A DNA stretch of 64,000 nucleotides from the NCBI GenBank assembly GCA_024279255.1, contig JAJRRT010000066.1, positions 1 through 64,000 on the forward strand, in the 5' to 3' direction. The translations under genes were made by a program, and so were the position numbers. The stretch comes from Deltaproteobacteria bacterium (lineage in GTDB: Bacteria; Desulfobacterota; Desulfuromonadia; Desulfuromonadales; Geopsychrobacteraceae). The notes below the pieces were generated by a model that was not told the origin of the DNA, did no database searches, and saw nothing but the letters and a program-made list of their open reading frames with translations. Below are positions 38,650-45,056 of the stretch, piece after piece (within the stretch, counting starts at the first letter, position 1; the number at the start of each line of letters is the position of its first letter).

Positions 38650-39078
38650 TCAGCCTTCAGGATTGATCGTTGGCGACACGTAGGTTCTGCCTTTCTGTAC
38701 TTCCAGCACAGCAGGGATCAGGTCATTAACCGCCGTCCTTTTGAGGACAAACCCCATGGCCCCTGCAGCGAGGCATGCATCGACTGCTGTCTGTTCATCG
38801 TGGACACTCAGGATGATTATTTTCAGGTTCGGGTGCTTTTTGAGCAGCTTGCGGGTCACGTTCACTTCCCTGGGGAGCGGTATGGACAGATCGATGACGA
38901 TCAGATCTGGGACAGTCGTGGCCAGTGAATCGAAGAGAGAAGTCTCATCTGCGACCATCAGAACCACATCAAAAAGCGGTTCCAGCATGGTCCTGAGGCC
39001 TTCAAGCATATCCTGATGGCGGTCGGCAATCAGCACACGGCTGACCGAACCTCCAATCTTTTTATCTGGCATGGGCAC
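38650..39078 (-). CDS. Stand-alone response-regulator receiver protein 2
   Basis: 142 residues, a near duplicate of the receiver at 35928-36356: SRVLIADRHQDMLEG, LIVIDLSIP, IILSVHDEQTAVDAC and GFVLKRTAVNDLIPAVLEV are shared almost throughout. The acidic pair is also ADRH. No output domain. A second in-frame ATG lies at 39072. A shared promoter block lies 46-99 bases upstream. Partners could be the adjacent histidine kinase or the HD-GYP protein, but that is inference. Confidence 0.87.
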   Translation of the reverse strand: MPMPDKKIGGSVSRVLIADRHQDMLEGLRTMLEPLFDVVLMVADETSLFDSLATTVPDLIVIDLSIPLPREVNVTRKLLKKHPNLKIIILSVHDEQTAVDACLAAGAMGFVLKRTAVNDLIPAVLEVQKGRTYVSPTINPEG

Positions 39079-39123
39079 ATCCCTCTTCTGGGTGGGTCAT
39101 CAAGGGTAGTGTAGATTCGTTCT

Positions 39124-39177
39124 ATAATTAGATACGCGATAAAGGCAGGTTTTCAACTGGTAGAATTACTGGTTTTT
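39124..39177 (-). promoter_or_regulatory. Shared promoter block, copy C (receiver 2)
   Basis: On the minus strand: AAAAACCAGTAATTCTACCA, GTTGAAAACCTGCCTTTATC, then GCGTATCTAATTATAG. TTGAAA and TCTAAT are 18 bases apart and can act as -35 and -10. The match to copies A and B is nearly base for base over about 50 bases. Confidence 0.75.
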
Positions 39178-39308
39178 GGACATTGCATGGAAACTAGGAG
39201 TGTCTGGGATTCTCGTGGCGATTCACGTTGCCAAAGTTTATTCAGGTAAATAGACCGTTATTCCGGTTTTATAAGAAAAATCGGGTGGAAATAAAAATTC
39301 AGAACGGA

Positions 39309-39950
39309 TCAGGCGCGCGAAGTTATTCGATATTTGATGGCAAACTGGACAAGTTCTGCAATTGTATGAATCCCCAAAGAATTCGATATATTGTTTTTAT
39401 GAAACTCAACGGTTCTTGGGGAGATGTACAAGATCTCTCCCACCTCTTTAGCCGTTTTCCCCTCAACCAGAAACTGCAGAACTTCGATCTGCCGGGAAGA
39501 GAGCTTTGCCAAAGCCTCATTACGGATGTGTGATTCAGGCTCATTGCATATTCCAAGACCGCTTTCTATCAGCGGCGACACATACTTGCGGCCAGCAAAG
39601 ATTTCCTGCAGTGCAATCAGCAGTTCGGTGGATGCCGAGTGTTTAAGAAGAAAGCCCACTGCCCCCACGGCCATGGCTTTTTCAATATAAGAAACTTCCG
39701 AGTGCATGGTCAAAAAGACAATTTTAACCTGAGCATCACTCTTTTTAATCCGGGTTGCCGCCTCAATCCCGTTGAGTAGTGGCATCGAAATATCAACAAT
39801 GATCACATCCGGACGGTACTTTGCCGCCGCATCAATCAATTCGAGGCCGTTGGTCGCAACCCCGACCAGATCGTAGTCCGGCTCCAGGATATGGGCCAGT
39901 CCATCGGTGACAATTTTGTGATCATCAGCTAGCAGAACTCGCGGTTTCAT
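39309..39950 (-). CDS. NarL/FixJ-type response regulator
   Basis: 213 residues: a receiver with intact acidic pair (LLADDHKIV), phosphoacceptor in IIVDISMPLLNG near residue 54, and Lys in FLLKHSAS near 104; then a LuxR-type helix-turn-helix (LSSRQIEVLQFLVEGKTAKE, about 148-168). It follows the histidine kinase gene by 47 bases on the same strand. It is the only DNA-binding regulator in this signalling cluster and the obvious candidate for binding the shared promoter box. Confidence 0.92.
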   Translation of the reverse strand: MKPRVLLADDHKIVTDGLAHILEPDYDLVGVATNGLELIDAAAKYRPDVIIVDISMPLLNGIEAATRIKKSDAQVKIVFLTMHSEVSYIEKAMAVGAVGFLLKHSASTELLIALQEIFAGRKYVSPLIESGLGICNEPESHIRNEALAKLSSRQIEVLQFLVEGKTAKEVGEILYISPRTVEFHKNNISNSLGIHTIAELVQFAIKYRITSRA

Positions 39951-39997
39951 GGGTGGGCCTTAAATAAAGAGAGTTTTCCATCGTTACCCGCAAGGGC

Positions 39998-41143
39998 TTA
40001 TTCCTGAGCTGTCTGGGCCAGGGGTGCTATAACCTCGATACTTGTTCCCTTGCCTTCTTTCGTCTCAATTGTGAATTGACCGTCAATCAGCCTGACTCGT
40101 TCCCTGATACTGCTGAGCCCCAATCCTTCCTTATGTTTGATTTTTTCAGGGTCAAAACCGACACCCGTATCACGGATCATCAAGTGGAGATTCTCATCAG
40201 TTCTCTCCAAAAAGACATAGATATTACTGCCCTTGGCATGCTTGACGGCATTATTCAGACCCTCCTGAACAATCCGGTACATTGCCAGTGCAATATTAGA
40301 AGGAACAACTACCGGGACATCCTTTGTTTTAAAGATAACCGGCAAACCCATTCTCGAAGAAAAGTTGGTACATTCCGCTCGGACGGCCTCCTCCAGACCA
40401 AGATCTTCGAGTATCGAAGGATGCAGATTACGGGACAGTACGTGGACTTCTTCAGAGATGCGAATCAGCTGGTTTTTAATGTGGGATATGCCGGTCAAGG
40501 TGGGGGCAGACAATCCGGACTGTTTCTCAAGTCCTCCAGCCTCAATTGCCAGTACAGCCAATTTTTGTGTCAGGTTGTCATGAAGGTCACGGGCCAGACG
40601 GCGCAATTCATCTTCCTGTTTATTAATCAAACGACCAGCAAGCTTCTGTAGATCTTTTTTATTTAACAGCAATTCCTCTTCAAACCGTTTCTTCTCGGTG
40701 ATATCGCGTGAATTTCCCCACAGCCTGTAAAGCAAACCATCTTCAAGGACAGGAGAAAAATTGTTCAGATAAACACCCTTTGTTCCGTTGCTATAAACTT
40801 CGGTCGTTTCAAGATCAGTGACATCAAACCTCACCGCCATTGCTTTTTTCAAGAATGTGAGGTTTTCAGGAATCGATCTCGGGAAAAAATCACCAAGCCG
40901 TACGCCAACCAGGTCCTCAACCTTCAAACCAACAAATTTTGCGTAAGCTTCATTGACTTCGGCAAGATAAGCATGTCGATAGAGCAGATCAATAATTTGC
41001 CCTTCGGGCAAATCGATGGGGACAGGTTCCTCCATCTCGACACAAAAAACTGCTTCTGAGCTGTTACGAATGAAGGCACGTAGACGTTCGTTTGTCTTTT
41101 GATCATCCTTATCAGTAGCCAAATCAGCGTACTTTGGAATCAT
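39998..41143 (-). CDS. PAS-domain histidine kinase, NarX/HisKA_3 type
   Basis: 381 residues, soluble: a PAS domain (about 25-155), then a HisKA_3 dimerisation region with phosphorylation site RDLHDNLTQKLAVLAIEAG near residue 187, and a C-terminal HATPase (GLNNAVKHAKGSN near 295, DTGVGFDPEKIKHKEGLGLS near 325). It is the natural partner of the LuxR-type regulator immediately downstream. No membrane segment, so the signal is likely cytoplasmic or redox/heme-type via PAS. Confidence 0.92.
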   Translation of the reverse strand: MIPKYADLATDKDDQKTNERLRAFIRNSSEAVFCVEMEEPVPIDLPEGQIIDLLYRHAYLAEVNEAYAKFVGLKVEDLVGVRLGDFFPRSIPENLTFLKKAMAVRFDVTDLETTEVYSNGTKGVYLNNFSPVLEDGLLYRLWGNSRDITEKKRFEEELLLNKKDLQKLAGRLINKQEDELRRLARDLHDNLTQKLAVLAIEAGGLEKQSGLSAPTLTGISHIKNQLIRISEEVHVLSRNLHPSILEDLGLEEAVRAECTNFSSRMGLPVIFKTKDVPVVVPSNIALAMYRIVQEGLNNAVKHAKGSNIYVFLERTDENLHLMIRDTGVGFDPEKIKHKEGLGLSSIRERVRLIDGQFTIETKEGKGTSIEVIAPLAQTAQE

Positions 41144-41287
41144 GTATTCACCACGCCTAGACGCAAATTTTTACTATCCAAACAGCGGAAAACCTTCCAC
41201 TCATCAGCAATTAGTAACCTATCAGGTTAATATTTTTTGTCAAACTTCCTGCTCGACAAAGCTAACGCAGTTGGTGTCTCAATTTAA

Positions 41288-41509
41288 ATGATCAAAAACG
41301 TATCCAGCAAAGGTTATGGAGTGCATGCCCTTTTCGCCAAAAACGCCCCTGTAACCTTGGAGACACGCTGTTGGAAACGGGATGAGAAGGTTGGAGAAAG
41401 ACTGATAAAAAACGGTCCAGCAAGAGTGGAGTTAAGGTATTTTGTGGTTTACAAGTCCGGAGATCGCCTACTTTGTGAAGCACCGGTTGACTTGGCACCA
41501 CTGACATAA
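41288..41509 (+). CDS. Small hypothetical protein
   Basis: 73 residues on the plus strand (MIKNVSSKGYGVHALF..., ending VDLAPLT). No signal peptide or known motif. No clear ribosome site can be seen before the ATG, and its last codons lie in a 19-base sequence that recurs at 41678-41696, so the 3' end may have been involved in a duplication. Could be a fragment of a longer gene. Confidence 0.4.
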   Translation: MIKNVSSKGYGVHALFAKNAPVTLETRCWKRDEKVGERLIKNGPARVELRYFVVYKSGDRLLCEAPVDLAPLT

Positions 41510-41696
41510 AAGGCCGGGATGCAGCGGTATATGGTGAAATTCGATGGGATTTTCAGTGGAAAGCTTTTGCGGATGCGGGATTGCTGAATTGATCGATATT
41601 AAACTGAGAGTTAAATCAGGTGTTAAGTAGTGCCAAAACAAGCGTTAGTCGAAAAACCCTCTCAGGGATAAATTTCTCGGTTGCTTTGGCACCACT
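41484..41696. repeat. Three-copy 19-base repeat
   Basis: CGGTTGMYTTGGCACCACT occurs at 41484-41502 and 41678-41696 in direct orientation (two mismatches) and inverted at about 41626-41644 (three mismatches). The 41503-41828 stretch otherwise has no gene. Clustered short repeats in mixed orientation are what transposase-binding sites at a Mu-like left end look like, but this is not proof. Confidence 0.5.
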
Positions 41697-41828
41697 CTCT
41701 ACATCTCAGAAATCACAGGACAAGTGAGATTTGCCGAAAATCATATCTGAGACAATTTAAGAGACACCCGCCAAGCAGTATTAAAGTATGTATCAGCACT
41801 TTCAGCATAAGAGATGATGATTTATCGG

Positions 41829-42521
41829 TCATAATATGGACCTGACTTGACCAACATTTACTACGAACTCACTCAACGACTTCGGAAGTTTTCTGAATAC
41901 AATCGAAAAGGATATTGTCTCTCCAGGTTTAAGGTTTGAAGCCATGGGTTTTTCCATCTTTTTCACAATTTCTGCAAACGATAATTTTTGCGCAGCTTCA
42001 TCGCTGATCGGGTTTCCGCACACCGCCCCTTGCTTCAATAGCAAGGTTCCAGCTTTATCAAAAATACTCCCGTTGACCTTAATACTGACTTTTGGTTTGA
42101 GGTACTTGTTGGTGGCGGTTCCGTTGATAATAAAAAGTTCACCTTCGGTTTTATTTGGGATGAACTTCCCCTCCAATCCCGTCAGGAGAATAGACCCCGC
42201 TTTATTCTTCAGAAGAGCGTTCTTCCAATATTCCTCCATCTCCTTGAGATCGTTTTTTATCTTCAGTTCTGTGGCAGCCATTCTTTCTTTCTGTTCCCTG
42301 GCCACCTTTATCTTCTCAAGCTCGCTGATGATCTCTTTCGCGATGAATGTTTGAGGATATTTTTTGACGACTTCTCGCAGTGTTTCTTCGTATTCGACCT
42401 TATTATTGTCCAAGGCCTCTAACCGTGCTTGGTTATAAAGCCCAGTCGCTTCCTGCTCTGGGTTGGTGCAGCCGAACATCACCAAAAGGCACAAAACCAA
42501 GATGGTTAGTTTTTGTTTCAT
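41829..42521 (-). CDS. Lipoprotein with helical segment
   Basis: 230 residues from the ATG at 42521, after a GGAGAGGG site; the frame is open to 42608. Lipoprotein signal ending VMFGCTNPE. A helical segment of about 60 residues (TFIAKEIISELEKIKVAREQ..., to about residue 100) precedes a beta-rich C-terminus (GLEGKFIPNKTEGELFIING), which resembles DUF-type proteins with a FxLyD-like fold. Whether it belongs to the host or to the prophage left arm is not clear. Confidence 0.65.
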   Translation of the reverse strand: MKQKLTILVLCLLVMFGCTNPEQEATGLYNQARLEALDNNKVEYEETLREVVKKYPQTFIAKEIISELEKIKVAREQKERMAATELKIKNDLKEMEEYWKNALLKNKAGSILLTGLEGKFIPNKTEGELFIINGTATNKYLKPKVSIKVNGSIFDKAGTLLLKQGAVCGNPISDEAAQKLSFAEIVKKMEKPMASNLKPGETISFSIVFRKLPKSLSEFVVNVGQVRSIL

Positions 42522-42657
42522 GGTCCCTCTCCTGTGGTAGGTAATAATAGCTGTCGCCCTTGTTCTCAAACATCCTAAGTTTAAAACAGAACAAAAGCAG
42601 TCAAACACGACTAGACCTGACTATGCCCGCCAGATCAAGCTAGAACACCCCCCCACC

Positions 42658-42942
42658 CTACTCAACCACAGCCATCTTGATATCCGATTGACAATGCTTG
42701 CACTTAATCGCTTCACTCTTAATCAGCTCGGCACACATCGGACACTTCTTCATGGCGCCGCTCTCTAAATTTTCTTTTTCGATTTGATTTTCATTACTCG
42801 GAAGCACCGCAGCCACGATTACCCCCAGCGGCCCCAGCAGCAAACCCATCAAGAAGAAGCCCCCGGCACTTCTTCCCTTACTCCCCGCAATAACCGAACA
42901 GATGAACCCGCAAACCAGCCAAACAATGAAGATTGTCAACAT
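42658..42942 (-). CDS. Small membrane protein with zinc ribbon
   Basis: 94 residues: two hydrophobic segments (about 2-18 and 28-48) and a C-terminal zinc ribbon, CPMCAELIKSEAIKCKHCQ (about residues 68-86). Proteins of this shape occur widely as uncharacterised. It lies between the lipoprotein and the left-arm prophage genes on the minus strand. Confidence 0.65.
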   Translation of the reverse strand: MLTIFIVWLVCGFICSVIAGSKGRSAGGFFLMGLLLGPLGVIVAAVLPSNENQIEKENLESGAMKKCPMCAELIKSEAIKCKHCQSDIKMAVVE

Positions 42943-42966
42943 CCCCTCCTTAATGTTTTATCCGCC

Positions 42967-43482
42967 CTACTCTCCAACAACCCGAACCTTCGCCACACTG
43001 ATCAGCCCATAGCCACGCGAGCGCTCGATCCCCATCACCCTGGTGATCAACCCATTGAATTTTGCCGACTCCACACTCACATCATCCAGCCCAAACCCCA
43101 GCAGCGCAAAACCTTGCACATATCCCGTCTTGCACGACCCACTCTCCGTGCAGATATCGAACTCAGCAGGCGAAAGGTTATCGGATGCAAAAAACGGCGA
43201 ACATCCCGCCAGCAGCGATAGACACACCAGTGCCAGCAATGATTTACGCAACAGCAAGCCCTTACGCAAAGCCAGCAGCGCACCGATCAATCCGAAAGCC
43301 AGCGCCGAAGCCAGCATATTTAAGTGAGGATAAGGAATCATGCTGCCAGCGATACACAGCAGCAATAAAGGATAGAGATACTTACAAGTGATCGAGATTT
43401 TATCCGCGCGAGCCCGCCGAGCCGCATCATCCAAGGCACTGCGAAAAGCCGAGCTTATCAATGAGTTTTTACTTTGCTCCAC
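42967..43482 (-). CDS. Membrane protein of unknown function, prophage left arm
   Basis: 171 residues: hydrophilic N-terminus, two to three hydrophobic segments (about 35-100), then a segment ending LLAGCSPFF and a soluble C-terminal domain (LLGFGLDDVSVESAKFNGLI). No known family. It starts 11 bases from the repressor stop on the same strand, so co-expression with the lysogeny repressor is likely, as for a lysogenic accessory gene (moron). Confidence 0.6.
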   Translation of the reverse strand: MEQSKNSLISSAFRSALDDAARRARADKISITCKYLYPLLLLCIAGSMIPYPHLNMLASALAFGLIGALLALRKGLLLRKSLLALVCLSLLAGCSPFFASDNLSPAEFDICTESGSCKTGYVQGFALLGFGLDDVSVESAKFNGLITRVMGIERSRGYGLISVAKVRVVGE

Positions 43483-43493
43483 CCTACCCCCAA

Positions 43494-43919
43494 TTAAACA
43501 ACAAGTTTCAGATGACGCTTGATTTCCGTAACGTCAACCTGGGCGCCCTCTTCTTCCGCGTAGATATCATACAACCGCACAATCAGCTTGGCCTTCGCCT
43601 CTGGGTCCAGCTTCACCTTCAACTCGCCCAGAGCACGCTCAACGCATACGATGAGTTCCTCCATCAGATCCCGATTAAAAACACCGGCAGGAAGCGCCTC
43701 GCGGGCCAGGTCATTATGCATTGGGCCTTCGCCGGTCAAGAGCCAGGTAGCAGAAAAACCCAACCGAACAAGCTTTTCGCATATCTCCATACCTGGTTTG
43801 CTTGAGCCCTCTTCATAATTCTGCCATGTGCGCGAATTCACTCCGATTAATAGCGAAATCTCTTTCTGCGTTTCCCGCCTGTCTTCTCGAATCTTTTTTA
43901 GACGTTCAGACGAAAGCAT
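43494..43919 (-). CDS. Mu-like prophage repressor, XRE-type
   Basis: 141 residues. N-terminal helix-turn-helix of the XRE/Cro type: LKKIREDRRETQKEISLLIG, then VNSRTWQNYEEGSSKPG (about residues 6-45). The rest (GEGPMHNDLAREALPAGV, then VCVERALGELKV) is a helical C-terminal part. It is transcribed away from the early operon, with a repeated operator in between, as for the c repressor of Mu. Confidence 0.85.
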   Translation of the reverse strand: MLSSERLKKIREDRRETQKEISLLIGVNSRTWQNYEEGSSKPGMEICEKLVRLGFSATWLLTGEGPMHNDLAREALPAGVFNRDLMEELIVCVERALGELKVKLDPEAKAKLIVRLYDIYAEEEGAQVDVTEIKRHLKLVV

Positions 43920-43936
43920 TTTCGTAATATCTCCAG

Positions 43937-44000
43937 GTCAGAGTTAGTCCACCGAACTCTGACCGAACTCTGACGTCACAAGCAACACGTCAGAGTTCGG
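43937..44000. promoter_or_regulatory. Four-site repressor operator
   Basis: The motif GTCAGAGTTCGG occurs four times between repressor and early genes: 43937-43946 (direct, GTCAGAGTTA), 43952-43963 (inverted), 43963-43974 (inverted) and 43989-44000 (direct). Outer and inner pairs form inverted repeats. Multiple sites between divergent repressor and early promoters are the Mu operator layout. Confidence 0.8.
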
Positions 44001-44081
44001 CTTAAGTTATTATTTTTACGTACAAAAACTCATTTTTCACAAAAAAGACAAAGACGGTAAACAATGACGCATATTTTTTCG

Positions 44082-44122
44082 TTGACACGAAGAAAATTTC
44101 TTCGTAGTGTCAGTCTATAAAT
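44082..44122 (+). promoter_or_regulatory. Early promoter region with palindrome
   Basis: TTGACA at 44082-44087 overlaps a 19-base palindrome, ACGAAGAAAATTTCTTCGT (44087-44105), which is perfect on both arms. A TATAAAT lies at 44116-44122, but the spacing to TTGACA (28) is too long for one sigma-70 promoter, so which elements pair is unclear. The palindrome could be a Ner-type or second regulator site. The Ner-like gene starts at 44166. Confidence 0.5.
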
Positions 44123-44165
44123 ATTAACTCTCATAGACTCACAAAGGCCAAAAAAAGGAGCCTCA

Positions 44166-44498
44166 ATGAACAACCTACAAACCTACCTAGAAATCAAAGG
44201 GCTCACCGCCGCCGATATCTCCGTCGGAACAAAATGTGGGTATCACAGCGTCCAAAAGAACATAAAGGGCGTCCGCAATAACCGTTTCGTGCGCGAAGCT
44301 ATCGCAACATATCTAGACGTACCCTATACCCACATTTGGGGAGCCGCATCTGGTCGTCATATTCGTAAGATGATTTTGCAGGCCATCAAAGAGACTGCCA
44401 ACCAGCGCGCCAGAGCAGAGCAACAGAGGCTCGAAAGAAAGTATCTCCCTCACGGTGATGCAATTCTAAAGGGCCACAAACAAGCCGTCAATGCCTAA
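44166..44498 (+). CDS. Ner-like early transcriptional regulator
   Basis: 110 residues, start after AAAAGGAG. An N-terminal helical DNA-binding region (LEIKGLTAADISVGTKCGYH, then SVQKNIKGVRNNRFVREAIA) precedes a basic tail rich in Gln/Arg (about 70-100). It is the first rightward gene after the operator, the place of Ner in Mu, which shuts off early and repressor promoters. Sequence similarity to Mu Ner itself is not obvious. Confidence 0.65.
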   Translation: MNNLQTYLEIKGLTAADISVGTKCGYHSVQKNIKGVRNNRFVREAIATYLDVPYTHIWGAASGRHIRKMILQAIKETANQRARAEQQRLERKYLPHGDAILKGHKQAVNA

Positions 44499-44543
44499 TA
44501 TTTTTATGTCACTTAGACAGGTAGAAATCTACAGGGGGAATTC

Positions 44544-45014
44544 ATGGCCAAACAAAAAGAGAATCCGAACCAGCTCAACCTGCTCGACTTGCTTGAGCAC
44601 CAGGAGGCCGTTTTGAGAAGTACAAACGAACCCGGCAGTCTCAATATGCGCGCCGCCACCCGGCAGGCCCTCTGCGACTCGATCAAACAGTGTCCGCTTA
44701 ACCGCTACGAAATAGCGGCAAAGATGAGCGAGCTGCTCGATCAAGAAGTCACCAAAGGCATGCTCGACACCTGGACCAGTGAAGCGAAAGAAGGGCACCG
44801 TTTCCCTCTCGAATATGCCACCGCATTCTGCAAGGTCACCGGCTGCACACGAGCGTTTGAGGTTAATACCCGCCCGGTCGGACTCTTCTGTGTAGAAAGC
44901 CCCGACGCCATCCGCGCCCAGCTGAGCCGCCTCGAAGAAAATCGAAAAAAGATTCAAGGCCAAGAAAACGAGATGAAGAAGCTACTGAGTCTGTTTGAGA
45001 AGCCCTGCGTTTGA
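44544..45014 (+). CDS. Early phage protein of unknown function
   Basis: 156 residues beginning MAKQKENPNQLNLLDLLEHQ. The N-terminal half holds a helical pattern (CDSIKQCPLNRYEIAAKMSE), the middle FCKVTGCTRAFEV, and the C-terminus a short coiled coil (SRLEENRKKIQGQENEM). A gene of this type lies directly upstream of the transposase in many Mu-like phages and is annotated as hypothetical. The role is not known. Confidence 0.7.
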   Translation: MAKQKENPNQLNLLDLLEHQEAVLRSTNEPGSLNMRAATRQALCDSIKQCPLNRYEIAAKMSELLDQEVTKGMLDTWTSEAKEGHRFPLEYATAFCKVTGCTRAFEVNTRPVGLFCVESPDAIRAQLSRLEENRKKIQGQENEMKKLLSLFEKPCV

Positions 45015-45056
45015 TTTTTAAATTGCCATCAGCGACCTACAAACACTGAGGATGCC

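Noticed and set aside
41701-41751. Inverted repeat TCTCAGAAAT...ATATCTGAGA as prophage left terminus
   Set aside because: The arms are imperfect, and nothing links them to the transposase; the 19-base repeats nearby are the better candidate.
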